Positions 33,380 to 42,157 of a DNA stretch of 64,000 nt are shown here, in pieces. The stretch lies in the NCBI RefSeq assembly GCF_030441895.1, contig NZ_JARJAS010000011.1. One strand, written 5' to 3'. The DNA comes from Enterococcus_D entomosocium. GTDB taxonomy: Bacteria; Bacillota; Bacilli; Lactobacillales; Enterococcaceae. The position numbers and the translations under genes are program-made. How positions within the stretch are numbered: position 1 is the stretch's first letter; each line of letters starts with the position of its first letter. Below the pieces are notes generated by a model. The model was not told the origin of the DNA and searched no databases. It saw nothing but the letters and a program-made list of their open reading frames with translations.

Positions 33380-34036
33380 ATGAGAGTAAGAAAACGTGCA
33401 GGTGCAAAAGAGCTGATTGACGCTCATCCAGAATACGTCGTGGCAGAGCCTACTGAATGGAAAGGGCGTTGGCATGAACGCTTTGGCAATGATCACCCGC
33501 TGCATATCGAAATTGGAATGGGAAAAGGCCAATTTATTACGGAAATGGCGAAAGCTCATCCCGAGATCAATTATATTGGTGTGGAAATGCAGATTAGTGT
33601 CGTTTCGATCGCATTAGATAAAATGATCGAGCAGGAGATCCCGAACTTGCAACTGCTGCATGTCGATGGTTCCGCATTGACCAACTATTTTGCAGACAAT
33701 GAAGTAGACCAGATCTATTTGAATTTTTCTGATCCATGGCCTAAGAAGAAGCATGAGAAGCGCCGTTTGACTTCCAAAGCCTTTTTAGCAGTCGACGAGC
33801 AGATTTTACGTCCCAACGGCGAGATCCATATCAAAACGGATAACCAAGGATTGTTTGAGTATTCCTTAGCGAGCTTTTCTCAATACGGCATGATTATCAA
33901 ACAAGTTTGGTTGGACTTGCATAACAGTTCCTTTGAGAACAATATCATGACGGAATATGAAGAAAAATTCTCAAGCCGCGGGCAGCGGATCTATCGGGTG
34001 GAAGCCCAATTTGTGGCAAAAGAACCACAGAAATAA
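33380..34036 (+). CDS. trmB: tRNA (guanine-N7)-methyltransferase
   Basis: 218 residues. SAM-binding IEIGMGKG (43-50) and the catalytic FSDPWPKKKHEKRR segment identify TrmB, which makes m7G46 in tRNA variable loops. ATG 33380 follows AAAGGAAG; an earlier in-frame ATG at 33356 lacks a site. Co-transcribed with ccrZ. Confidence 0.95.
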   Translation: MRVRKRAGAKELIDAHPEYVVAEPTEWKGRWHERFGNDHPLHIEIGMGKGQFITEMAKAHPEINYIGVEMQISVVSIALDKMIEQEIPNLQLLHVDGSALTNYFADNEVDQIYLNFSDPWPKKKHEKRRLTSKAFLAVDEQILRPNGEIHIKTDNQGLFEYSLASFSQYGMIIKQVWLDLHNSSFENNIMTEYEEKFSSRGQRIYRVEAQFVAKEPQK

Positions 34037-34049
34037 ACGAATGATGAAA

Positions 34050-34079
34050 GATGAAGCAAATTTGCTTCATCTTTTTTTT
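34050..34079 (+). terminator. Terminator after trmB
   Basis: A 22-bp perfect palindrome GATGAAGCAAA/TTTGCTTCATC followed by eight T. Confidence 0.9.
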
Positions 34080-34093
34080 CTATTCTCAAAGCG

Positions 34094-34102
34094 TTTGCGT
34101 AT
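34094..34102 (+). promoter_or_regulatory. Possible ComX (SigX) box of the comG operon
   Basis: TTTGCGTAT resembles the streptococcal cin-box core TTTACGAAT at 7 of 9 positions and lies 23 nt before comGA. I see no good sigma-A promoter in the 45-nt gap after the terminator. Speculative. Confidence 0.3.
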
Positions 34103-34124
34103 TTCTTTTTAGGAGGGATAAGTC

Positions 34125-35087
34125 GTGGATATTCGAGCATTCTCAGACGAGTTGATTCTTTATGGAAGACAAGAACGCATGCAGGATCTGACCATTTTGC
34201 CTAGCGGTACACAGATGGAGGTGATTTTCAGTAAAAGCTATCTCAGAAAGACCTATCAAGTACTGACCAACGAAGAAGCTCAGCAGCTGATCACCCGCTT
34301 CAAATTTTTAGGAGGAATGGAGGTGGGAGAACGGCGCAAAGCTCAGTTAGGCGCAGTCAGCTATCTGTTAGGCGATCAGCTACAGCGGTTGCGCGTCTCA
34401 ACGGTGGGTGATTATCAAGGGCGTGAAAGTCTCGTGATGCGGTTTCTTTATCCTTTGAACAAGGAGCATCTGCGCTATTTTTTTGCAGAAGACGTCCAGC
34501 AGATCCAACAGACAACCAAACAAAGAGGCCTATATTTATTTTCTGGTCCCACTGGCTCAGGAAAATCGACCCTCATGTATCAATTAGCACGGGCAACCAA
34601 GGGACAAGTCATTACCATCGAAGATCCTGTGGAGATTGAAGAGCCGCATTTTTTACAGCTGCAGACCAATTTGAAAATCGGACAAGACTATGATGAATTG
34701 ATTCGCTTGTCTTTACGGCATCGTCCGGACCTGCTTTTGATTGGCGAGATCCGTAACAAAGAGACGGCGCAAGCCGCTGTACGAGCCGCTCTGACAGGTC
34801 ATCGAGTATTTGCCACGATCCATGCACGAGGCGTAGCAGAAACCAAGACACGGCTGCTGGAATTGCTAGGGGCAGACGATCTTCTGGCGCACGCGTTGCA
34901 AGGGATCGTTTATCAGCGATTGTTGCCGAATGAAGTCAACGAACCCCATGGATTGCTGGCGTATCACTTTTATGAGGGGCAAGTGGAAAAACAGTGGCAG
35001 CACGTATTAAAACGAGTGAAAGAAAGTGGGTGGATCACCGATGAAGTTTATGAAAAAGAAGCCCCAGCTACCACGCCGTGCAACTGA
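34125..35087 (+). CDS. comGA: Competence pilus ATPase ComGA
   Basis: 320 residues. A GspE/PilB-type assembly ATPase with Walker A GPTGSGKST (141-149), Asp box EDPVEIEE, Walker B LLIGEIRN and the HATIHA-like motif VFATIHARG. It powers assembly of the DNA-uptake pseudopilus. GTG start at 34125 with AGGAGGG upstream. First of seven overlapping comG genes. Confidence 0.93.
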   Translation: MDIRAFSDELILYGRQERMQDLTILPSGTQMEVIFSKSYLRKTYQVLTNEEAQQLITRFKFLGGMEVGERRKAQLGAVSYLLGDQLQRLRVSTVGDYQGRESLVMRFLYPLNKEHLRYFFAEDVQQIQQTTKQRGLYLFSGPTGSGKSTLMYQLARATKGQVITIEDPVEIEEPHFLQLQTNLKIGQDYDELIRLSLRHRPDLLLIGEIRNKETAQAAVRAALTGHRVFATIHARGVAETKTRLLELLGADDLLAHALQGIVYQRLLPNEVNEPHGLLAYHFYEGQVEKQWQHVLKRVKESGWITDEVYEKEAPATTPCN

Positions 35088-36069
35088 AGCCCTCTTGGTC
35101 ACCTTCACGGTGTTATTGGAGAGTGGCTTTTCCCTACAAGAAAGCCTCCAAGTGCTGCTGCGCAGTCGCCAGTTTTCTGAACCTGTGATCGAACAGCTGA
35201 TTGCCCATCTTGCCCAAGGGCAAAGCTTGGCAGCAGCAGTAGCGCCGTTGTCTTTATCGGCTACCGAAAAAAATCAGCTTTATTTAGCAGAAAGTCATGG
35301 GAATCTCACGACGACCTTGCGGCGGATGGTCGACTACCACAAATTGGTCAACAAGCAAAAACAGCTGCTGTACAAAGTAGCGGCCTATCCGCTTTTGCTA
35401 CTGGTCTTTTTAGTGGCGGCTCTCTTTGGCATGCATCGCTTTTTAATGCCTCAATTGTTAGCCTCTGGCATGATCGACGAAGGTCATTGGGGCATTCGCG
35501 CCATCACTTGGGCACCAGCAGTACTTATCCTCTTCTTGTTGGTAAGTGTGCTGCTTTTTGTGATCAGCCGCTGGGTATTTGCCCGCCGCACTGCCTTGCA
35601 AAAAGCTGTATTCTTCAGCCACCTGCCATTGTTCGGAGCATTGTACACGAGTTATCACACGAGTTTTTTCGCATTGGAATGGGGCAAGTTGTTTCAGCAA
35701 GGGTTAGATATCCAACAGATCATTGAGTGTATGGAGCACACCAATAAAGCTACCTTGATCCAAGAATTAGCGCGAGAGTTGCGAGTGACCTTGACACTTG
35801 GCGGAGAACTCCCAGAAAAACTTCGTCATTTCTCGTTTCTCACACCAGAATTTTCTTTGATCGTCTTTCAAGGAGAAGTACGGGGAAAGTTAGGAGAAGA
35901 GCTTTTTTTATACAGTCAATTATTGATGGATCGCTTGTTTCAACGAATCGAAAAAGCTATTCACTGGGTTCAGCCTCTGATTTTTTTGTTGGTTGCTTTA
36001 ATGATCGTTGGGATCTATGCCGCTATGTTTTTACCAATCTATGGAAATATCCAAGGAGTGATCGAATGA
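35041..36069 (+). CDS. comGB: Competence pilus membrane protein ComGB
   Basis: About 342 residues, with two GspF/T2SSF repeats and three membrane helices (near 110-130, 160-182 and the C-terminus). Platform protein of the pseudopilus. It overlaps comGA; ATG 35041 is preferred because a GGGTGG sequence precedes it, but ATG 35050 is also possible. Confidence 0.9.
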   Translation: MKFMKKKPQLPRRATEALLVTFTVLLESGFSLQESLQVLLRSRQFSEPVIEQLIAHLAQGQSLAAAVAPLSLSATEKNQLYLAESHGNLTTTLRRMVDYHKLVNKQKQLLYKVAAYPLLLLVFLVAALFGMHRFLMPQLLASGMIDEGHWGIRAITWAPAVLILFLLVSVLLFVISRWVFARRTALQKAVFFSHLPLFGALYTSYHTSFFALEWGKLFQQGLDIQQIIECMEHTNKATLIQELARELRVTLTLGGELPEKLRHFSFLTPEFSLIVFQGEVRGKLGEELFLYSQLLMDRLFQRIEKAIHWVQPLIFLLVALMIVGIYAAMFLPIYGNIQGVIE

Positions 36070-36371
36070 TAGAAAAGAAAGTCGCATCTTCTCGCAAGCA
36101 GGGGATTTGGCGTGTCAAAAAAGGCTTTACATTGGTTGAAATGTTGGTTGTTTTATTAGTGATCAGTATTTTGGTTTTGTTGTTTGTCCCAAATCTTGCC
36201 AAGCAAAGAGGAATCATTGATGAGAAAGGAAATGCGGCCATCGTGAAAGTGGTGGAAACCCAGATCGAACTCTTTCGTCTGAATGAAAATCGGGAGCCCT
36301 CGAGAGAAGAATTGATCGCTGAAGGGTATGTATCTGAGGAGCAATATGCGATTTATGAGCAAGGGGACTAA
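36066..36371 (+). CDS. comGC: Major pseudopilin ComGC
   Basis: Up to 101 residues. The class III prepilin site reads KKGFTLVEMLVVLLVISILVL: cleavage before Phe by ComC peptidase, Glu at mature position 5. ATG 36066 overlaps the comGB stop; a GTG at 36114 with AGGGG upstream would give the short leader usual for ComGC and may be the true start. Confidence 0.9.
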   Translation: MIEKKVASSRKQGIWRVKKGFTLVEMLVVLLVISILVLLFVPNLAKQRGIIDEKGNAAIVKVVETQIELFRLNENREPSREELIAEGYVSEEQYAIYEQGD

Positions 36372-36819
36372 GGGCTGTCGACGTTGCTCTTTTGCTGGTT
36401 TTACTTTAATAGAAAGCCTTTTGGTTCTCATGGTCAGTAGTATGTTTCTCTTTTTTCCCGTCGTGGCCATCGAGTACTATCAACGATCTGCTGAAGTCTT
36501 AGGCTTTTGTGCACGCTTAGAAAAAGGCCTCTATACCATACAGCAATCGGCCATCATCGATAACACACAAACCCGAGCCGTTTATCAAGCAGCGCCAACG
36601 CCAACTGTTTCATTTTATGGCGCTGCAACTGAGCCGGTCACCAAGATCGAAGTCCCTCCTCAACTAGCGATGCAGGCGTTTCCCGATATTCTTTTTAGTA
36701 GTCAGTCCGGCAACAATAGCAGTCTGCGAAGGATCGTTTTCTATTGGCAGGAGAAAAAGCAAACCATCAGCTATAAGTTTTTATTTGGGAGCGGACGCTA
36801 TGAAAAAATCGTTGAATAG
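36346..36819 (+). CDS. comGD: Minor pseudopilin ComGD
   Basis: 158 residues. Prepilin motif AGFTLIESLLVLMVSS followed by a polar C-terminal domain. ATG 36346 has GAGGAG close upstream; it overlaps comGC by 26 bp. Part of the comG operon. Confidence 0.85.
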   Translation: MRFMSKGTKGCRRCSFAGFTLIESLLVLMVSSMFLFFPVVAIEYYQRSAEVLGFCARLEKGLYTIQQSAIIDNTQTRAVYQAAPTPTVSFYGAATEPVTKIEVPPQLAMQAFPDILFSSQSGNNSSLRRIVFYWQEKKQTISYKFLFGSGRYEKIVE

Positions 36820-37114
36820 CGGGTTCATCTTAGCAGAAAGCCTGATTGGCTTTGGGGTGTTGGCAACCTGTGTGTTATTGTTTTTAGCGATGCAGACCGC
36901 TTCACTGACGCAAAGTGCGGCATTGCAGGAAAAAGCCCAAATGCTGCGGGTGCTGTATGAAGAAGTCCAGAACCACTCCTTTGATGCGTCAACCATTACC
37001 TACACGACGCAGCGTCAGACGGTCTATCAAGTTCGCTTTTGGCAAGCAGCGCAGCATCAACAGGCACGCATCCAAAGTGGCGAACAGCTCTGGGAGATTG
37101 TGTATGAAGAGTAA
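36800..37114 (+). CDS. comGE: Minor pseudopilin ComGE
   Basis: 104 residues. Prepilin-like N-terminus NSGFILAESLIGFGVLA. ATG 36800 follows GGGAGCGG and overlaps comGD by 20 bp. Assigned as ComGE mostly from position. Confidence 0.8.
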   Translation: MKKSLNSGFILAESLIGFGVLATCVLLFLAMQTASLTQSAALQEKAQMLRVLYEEVQNHSFDASTITYTTQRQTVYQVRFWQAAQHQQARIQSGEQLWEIVYEE

Positions 37115-37529
37115 AGGCTTTACTTTGTTGGAGTGTCTGTTGTCTTTATGGGTATTGGCGATCTGCTTATTGATGATCAGCGGGATCGTCAAGCACCTCG
37201 CACCGGTCAATCAGCAGATCATGGCTCGCAAAGATCAAGAATGGCATGTTTTTTTGTTTCAGTTGGAACGGGAATTAAGTACCTGTGTCTATCTATCAGT
37301 CAGCGAGAACACGCTATATTTGCGAAGCAGTCAAAACAATTCGGTAACGATCGATCGCATCAACCGCGTGTTGCGGAAACGGGACAACAATGGCTATCAA
37401 CCGTTGTTGACAGAAGTGGCAGATGTGTCTTTTGAGAAAATTGGCGCAGCGATCCGCTTTACCGTTTCCTTTGAGAATGGAGACCAGAAAATTGGACAAT
37501 GGAAAATACACTCACAAGAGGCGGCATAA
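37104..37529 (+). CDS. comGF: Minor pseudopilin ComGF
   Basis: 141 residues. Prepilin motif KGFTLLECLLSLWVL, C-terminal domain with RINRVLRKRDNNGYQPLL as in ComGF. ATG 37104 follows GGGAG and overlaps comGE by 11 bp; the longer open frame upstream is an artefact of overlap. Confidence 0.87.
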   Translation: MKSKGFTLLECLLSLWVLAICLLMISGIVKHLAPVNQQIMARKDQEWHVFLFQLERELSTCVYLSVSENTLYLRSSQNNSVTIDRINRVLRKRDNNGYQPLLTEVADVSFEKIGAAIRFTVSFENGDQKIGQWKIHSQEAA

Positions 37530-37863
37530 AGGCGGTATTTTACTCACAGCATTGTTGTTTGTGCAGCTGTTGAGCTTGATGTTATTGCTGGTGTTAGAAA
37601 ACAGCCGCACAACAGCCCTTTTTTATACAAAAACCATTGAAACCTATGAAGCCCGTATTATGAGTGAACTTTTCCATGCGGAATTCTTGCAAAACGAGTT
37701 GGAAGATCGAGGGACACGGTTTTATAATGTAGGAAAGTTGACTTATGAACGGCAAGGACAGAGCTTACAGATCGAATGCTATGTCAAAAGTCGGCGATTT
37801 ACTTTTACCTTTTTGTTGCCTGAAGAGCAGCCTGAAATAGACACAGATGACCAAGAAGAATAG
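37477..37863 (+). CDS. comGG: ComGG-like last comG protein
   Basis: Up to 128 residues. One hydrophobic segment (GGILLTALLFVQLLSLMLLL) near the N-terminus and a polar domain; no classic GFT cleavage motif (KGGIL instead), as is common in ComGG. ATG 37477 has a weak site; TTG 37492 with GGAG 9 nt upstream is an alternative. Overlaps comGF. Confidence 0.8.
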   Translation: METRKLDNGKYTHKRRHKGGILLTALLFVQLLSLMLLLVLENSRTTALFYTKTIETYEARIMSELFHAEFLQNELEDRGTRFYNVGKLTYERQGQSLQIECYVKSRRFTFTFLLPEEQPEIDTDDQEE

Positions 37864-37870
37864 TACAGGA

Positions 37871-37899
37871 AAAGGATGGTTGTTTCGACCATCCTTTTT
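37871..37899 (+). terminator. Terminator after comGG
   Basis: Stem AAAGGATGGT/ACCATCCTTT, 7-nt loop, short T run. It isolates the comG operon from ytxK. Confidence 0.87.
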
Positions 37900-38030
37900 C
37901 ATACAGAAATAGAAAAAGAATGTTTACAGCTTCACAAATTATTCTAAACGAAAGCGATTGATTATTTTGGATGAATCGGCTAAAATTAAACAGGTATATA
38001 TGTTGTTATAGTTTTGAAAAGAGGTGCAAG

Positions 38031-39035
38031 ATGTCCGCAGAAAAAATGGAAACGTCTTTTCATTTGACCGTTGAAGCGATCCAACTGCTTCAAAACGCAT
38101 TGGAAACGTCTTTTTTTGATGCTTACGTAGAGACGATCGAAAATTTTGTTGATCAATACCAAGTTCGCGTGATCGATGGGGTACCAGATGAAGCAACTGC
38201 TGCTCGTTTAGAAACCATCTATCAAGAAATTCGAGCAATGGAACTATCGGCAGAAGAAAAACGCAAGCTTGCGCAGTTGGTTTTGTTGAAAGGCAGCCAA
38301 ACGGAGCGCCTGCAGGCCAATCACCAACTGACACCAGATAGTCTTGGGTTTTTATTCGTCTATTTGATCGAGCAGTTGAGTAGTGCCGATCAACCAGTGA
38401 AACTTCTTGATTTATCGGTAGGCATGGGGAATCTCTTATTGACAGTCTTGCTGAATCTGCAATTAGCCAAGCGTCCAGTAGAAGGAACCGGTGTGGATAT
38501 TGACGAAACCTTGTTGGCGATCGCAGCTGCAACTGGCGAATGGACCAAAGCGCCCTTGCATTTGTTCCATCAAGATGGCTTGCAAGAGCTTTTGATCGAA
38601 CCGATGGATCTGGCGATCAGCGATCTACCGGTGGGCTATTACCCACAAGATGACAAAGCCCGCAGCTTTATTACGGCGGCTCCAGAAGGACACAGTTACG
38701 CCCATCATTTGTTGATGGAACAAGCGATGAACTATGTCAAAGCTGGCGGTTACGGTTTGTTCTTACTACCAAGCAATTTCTTGGAAACGGAACAGAGTGA
38801 ATTTTTGAAAAAATGGCTGAAAGAAAAGGTTTATTTGCAAGGAATGATTCAGCTTCCTGAAGAACTCTTTAAAAATGAACATTCACGTAAAAGTATATTG
38901 CTTTTACAAAACCACGGAGGGACAAGCAAACAAGCAGAAGAAGTCTTGCTGGTCAAGCTAGCCTCACTGAAAGAACCAAAGAACATCACAAAACTTTTTG
39001 AACAATTTGCGGCTTGGAAAGCAGCAAATCTGTAA
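38031..39035 (+). CDS. ytxK: YtxK-type adenine-specific methyltransferase-like protein
   Basis: 334 residues. An N6-Mtase fold (DLSVGMGNLLLTVLL and D-L-P-V motif in AISDLPVGYYP). DNA N6-adenine methylases have NPPY/DPPY where this has SDLPVGYY, so the substrate may differ. The gene conserved between comG and ackA in many Firmicutes is of unproven function. ATG 38031 follows AAGAGGTG. Confidence 0.87.
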   Translation: MSAEKMETSFHLTVEAIQLLQNALETSFFDAYVETIENFVDQYQVRVIDGVPDEATAARLETIYQEIRAMELSAEEKRKLAQLVLLKGSQTERLQANHQLTPDSLGFLFVYLIEQLSSADQPVKLLDLSVGMGNLLLTVLLNLQLAKRPVEGTGVDIDETLLAIAAATGEWTKAPLHLFHQDGLQELLIEPMDLAISDLPVGYYPQDDKARSFITAAPEGHSYAHHLLMEQAMNYVKAGGYGLFLLPSNFLETEQSEFLKKWLKEKVYLQGMIQLPEELFKNEHSRKSILLLQNHGGTSKQAEEVLLVKLASLKEPKNITKLFEQFAAWKAANL

Positions 39036-39059
39036 TATAATTCGGATAAGGAGATCATC

Positions 39060-40244
39060 ATGTCAAAAACAATCGCAATCAATGCTGGAAGTTCAAGTTT
39101 AAAATGGCAATTATATCAAATGCCAGAGGAAACAGTTGTCGCTAAAGGAATCGTTGAACGAATCGGTTTGAAAGATTCTATCTTTACCATCAAATATGGG
39201 GAAGATCAAAAATTCGAACAAATCATCGATATCAACGATCACGAAGTAGCTGTAAAAATGTTATTGGATCAACTGATCGAATTAAACATTTTAGGTGCTT
39301 ATGATGAAATCACTGGCGTCGGTCACCGCGTCGTTCACGGCGGAGAAGATTTCCCTGATTCAGTTGTGATCACAGACGAAGTGATGGAACGCATCCAAGC
39401 ATTGGCTGAATTTGCGCCATTACACAACCCAGCAAACTTGATGGGGATCACTGCTTTCAAAAAAATCTTGCCTGAAATCATCAGTGTCGCTGTTTTTGAT
39501 ACTTCTTTCCATGCAACGATGCCAAAACACAATTACCTATACAGCTTGCCATTAGAGTACTATAACGAGTTTAAAGTACGTAAATACGGCTTCCACGGTA
39601 CAAGCCACCGTTATGTTTCTGAGCGTGCGGCAGAAATGTTAGGCAAACCAATCGAAGAATTAAAAATCATCACTTGCCATCTAGGGAACGGTGCGTCGAT
39701 CACTGCAGTTGACGGCGGAAAATCAGTAGATACATCAATGGGCTTCACGCCGTTAGCTGGTGTAACGATGGGAACACGTTCTGGTGACATCGATCCTGCT
39801 GTTTTGCCTTACTTAATGGAAAAATTAGATTTGAACATCGATGAAATGGTGGATGTTTTAAACAAAAAATCTGGTTTATTAGGCTTAACTGGTATTTCCA
39901 GCGACATGCGCGATCTAGAAGCAAACTACGACAAAGAAGAAGTCAAAGTTGCTTATGACGTCTTTACTGACCGCATCCGTAAATACATCGGTGGCTATGT
40001 AACGACCATGAACGGTGTCGATGCGATCGTCTTTACTGCTGGTATCGGTGAAAATGATGCCCACGTCCGCAGCGAAGTTATCAAAGGCATGACTTGGTTT
40101 GGTTGCGAATTAGATGCCGATCAAAATGCAAAACGCGGCGAAGAATTAGTGATCTCAACTGAAGAGTCAAAAGTCAAAGTACTTTTGATCCCAACAGATG
40201 AAGAATTAATGATCGCTCGTGATGTGGAACGTTTACGCGGCTAA
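39060..40244 (+). CDS. ackA: Acetate kinase
   Basis: 394 residues, the normal length. Start MSKTIAINAGSSSLKWQ with the phosphate-binding NAGSSSLK (8-15), catalytic-region HRVVHGGE, GFHGTSHRYV and GTRSGDIDP. Converts acetyl phosphate and ADP to acetate and ATP at the end of mixed-acid fermentation. AAGGAG precedes it. It shows the marked codon bias of a highly expressed gene. Confidence 0.97.
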   Translation: MSKTIAINAGSSSLKWQLYQMPEETVVAKGIVERIGLKDSIFTIKYGEDQKFEQIIDINDHEVAVKMLLDQLIELNILGAYDEITGVGHRVVHGGEDFPDSVVITDEVMERIQALAEFAPLHNPANLMGITAFKKILPEIISVAVFDTSFHATMPKHNYLYSLPLEYYNEFKVRKYGFHGTSHRYVSERAAEMLGKPIEELKIITCHLGNGASITAVDGGKSVDTSMGFTPLAGVTMGTRSGDIDPAVLPYLMEKLDLNIDEMVDVLNKKSGLLGLTGISSDMRDLEANYDKEEVKVAYDVFTDRIRKYIGGYVTTMNGVDAIVFTAGIGENDAHVRSEVIKGMTWFGCELDADQNAKRGEELVISTEESKVKVLLIPTDEELMIARDVERLRG

Positions 40245-40272
40245 GCGAAAACATTTCTTAGAATAGAAGCTG

Positions 40273-40309
40273 AAACACATGCAAGAGAAATGCTTGCATG
40301 TGTTTTTTT
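40273..40309 (+). terminator. Terminator after ackA
   Basis: Stem AACACATGCAAG / CTTGCATGTGTT with a 7-nt loop and a T run. Confidence 0.93.
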
Positions 40310-40601
40310 GTAGGAAAGTCCGCAAAACGGGACTAGAGAGAAAAATTGGTGAAGACCATTTTCTAATTTTTTAAACAGAAAATTTAATAATTATACATAT
40401 GAAAATTGGCTCATACTGCACCTAGGTGGATGGCTTCTCATTTTGCTTTCATTTGAATTTAAATTTCCTTCCTTTTTTACAAGATGTTCTCAGGGAAATA
40501 CCCTTGTAAAAGTTGCCAAATGGGAATAAACTGGCATTTGTGAATTTTCAGAAAAATTCCGCTATTTTATTTTCATTAATTTTTATAAGGGGCCATTACA
40601 T
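40310..40601 (+). promoter_or_regulatory. Long upstream region of dtpT
   Basis: 292 nt without a gene. It contains a small hairpin AGTCC/GGACT (about 40317-40334), a terminator-like hairpin AGAAAA-TGGT / ACCA-TTTTCT followed by AATTTTTT (about 40339-40372), a second weaker CodY-like half site (CAGAAAATT near 40375), and the strong CodY box at 40543. No convincing -35/-10 pair stands out. Confidence 0.5.
40543..40557 (+). promoter_or_regulatory. CodY box upstream of dtpT
   Basis: AATTTTCAGAAAAAT matches the CodY consensus AATTTTCWGAAAATT at 14 of 15 positions, 45 nt before the start codon. CodY with branched-chain amino acids typically represses peptide-uptake genes, which fits. Confidence 0.85.
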
Positions 40602-42062
40602 ATGGAAAAAGAAAAAACATTCTTAGGTCAGCCGCGAGGGCTGTCGACGTTATTCTTCACGGAAATGTGGGAACGATTCAGTTATTATGGTATGCGGGCG
40701 ATTTTGGTGTACTTCATGTACGATGCAGTTGCCAACGGCGGCTTAGGGTTGCCAAAAGGAACGGCTGTGGCGATCATGTCGATTTACGGTTCCTTAGTGT
40801 ATATGTCAAGTATTGTTGGCGGTTGGATCTCGGACCGTCTTTTAGGATCAAATAAATCCGTCTTTTATGGTGGGATCTTGATCATGTTAGGACACATCGT
40901 CTTGGCAACACCTTTAGGGATTCCAGCGTTGTTTGTGTCCATGATGCTGATCGTCATCGGAACCGGACTCTTGAAATCCAACGTGTCGGGTATGGTGGGG
41001 CATTTATACAGCAAAGACGATATCCGTCGGGATGCTGGTTTCTCAATTTTCTACATGGGGATCAATATCGGTGGCTTGTTAGCACCGATCATCGTCGGGA
41101 TCTTAGGACAAGAGGTCAACTACCACTTAGGCTTTTCGATTGCTGCTATCGGGATGTTTATCGGTTTGGTGCAGTATTATGTGCAAGGAAAAACCACGTT
41201 GAAAAGTGTAGCGATCGCGCCAACGAATCCCTTATCGGCAGCCGAAAAGAAAACCTTCTTCCGAGCAGTCGTTCTGGTTCTTCTCGCATTGGCAGTGTTG
41301 TTTGGCGCAGCTGCTGCAACGGGCCATCTGACGGTTGATTTCTTCATCAACTTCATCAGTGTTTTAGGTATTTTCTTGCCGATCTACTACTTTACCAAAA
41401 TGCTGCGTTCGAAAGATGTCACACCAGATGAAAAGAAAAAAGTGTTGGCCTACATTCCGCTGTTCTTGTCAGCGATCGTCTTTTGGTCCTTAGAAGAACA
41501 AGGCTCATCGATCTTGGCATTGTTTGCTGCTGACCGTACGCAATCAACGTTATTCGGCATCAATATTCCAGCAAGTTTGTATCAAACCTTAAATCCACTT
41601 TTTGTCGTCTTACTGACACCTGTCTTTGTCTGGTTGTGGACCAAACTAGGCTCTCGTCAGCCACGGACAGAAGTGAAGTTTGCCATCGGTTTAGTCTTAG
41701 CCGGTTTGTCCTTTCTATTGCTAATGCTGCCAAGCCTCTTGTTTGGAGTAGAAGAACGGGTCAGCCCATTATGGTTGGTATTGAGCTTCTTCATTATGAT
41801 TGCGGGGGAAATGTGTCTTTCACCTGTGGGCTTGTCGGTGACGACCAAACTAGCGCCGAAAGCTTTCGAAGCACAAACCTTGGCGATTTGGTTGTTAGCA
41901 GACGCTTCTTCACAAGCCATCAATGCGCAAATCGCTCGGTTCTATACACCACAAACAGAAGGGATGTACTATGGCATCGTCGGCGGAGTAGCCGTTGTTG
42001 TCGGCATCATCTTGTATTTAGCTAGAAAACCGATCCGCAACTTGATCGGCAACATTCATTGA
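40602..42062 (+). CDS. dtpT: Proton-coupled di-/tripeptide transporter (POT family)
   Basis: 486 residues with about 12-14 membrane helices. The proton-coupling motif E21-M-W-E24-R25-F and the POT signature FYMGINIGG are intact. Imports di- and tripeptides. Preceded by AAGGGG and a CodY box, so expression should rise when amino acids are scarce. Followed by a strong terminator. Confidence 0.95.
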   Translation: MEKEKTFLGQPRGLSTLFFTEMWERFSYYGMRAILVYFMYDAVANGGLGLPKGTAVAIMSIYGSLVYMSSIVGGWISDRLLGSNKSVFYGGILIMLGHIVLATPLGIPALFVSMMLIVIGTGLLKSNVSGMVGHLYSKDDIRRDAGFSIFYMGINIGGLLAPIIVGILGQEVNYHLGFSIAAIGMFIGLVQYYVQGKTTLKSVAIAPTNPLSAAEKKTFFRAVVLVLLALAVLFGAAAATGHLTVDFFINFISVLGIFLPIYYFTKMLRSKDVTPDEKKKVLAYIPLFLSAIVFWSLEEQGSSILALFAADRTQSTLFGINIPASLYQTLNPLFVVLLTPVFVWLWTKLGSRQPRTEVKFAIGLVLAGLSFLLLMLPSLLFGVEERVSPLWLVLSFFIMIAGEMCLSPVGLSVTTKLAPKAFEAQTLAIWLLADASSQAINAQIARFYTPQTEGMYYGIVGGVAVVVGIILYLARKPIRNLIGNIH

Positions 42063-42071
42063 TCAAAAAAT

Positions 42072-42140
42072 AAAAACTTGATTTTCCGCCTAAGCATGGA
42101 TTGAACAACCCATGCTTACTGTAGGAAAATCAAGTTTTTT
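42072..42140. terminator. Bidirectional terminator with inner hairpin
   Basis: Outer stem AAAAACTTGATTTTCC / GGAAAATCAAGTTTTT with an inner AAGCATGG/CCATGCTT hairpin, between convergent dtpT and the ABC-F gene. Confidence 0.9.
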
Positions 42141-42157
42141 TGTTGCGAATCAATGTC

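Noticed and set aside
34050..34071. Perfect 22-bp palindrome as an operator for the comG operon
   Set aside because: It directly follows trmB and is followed by eight T, so an intrinsic terminator explains it.
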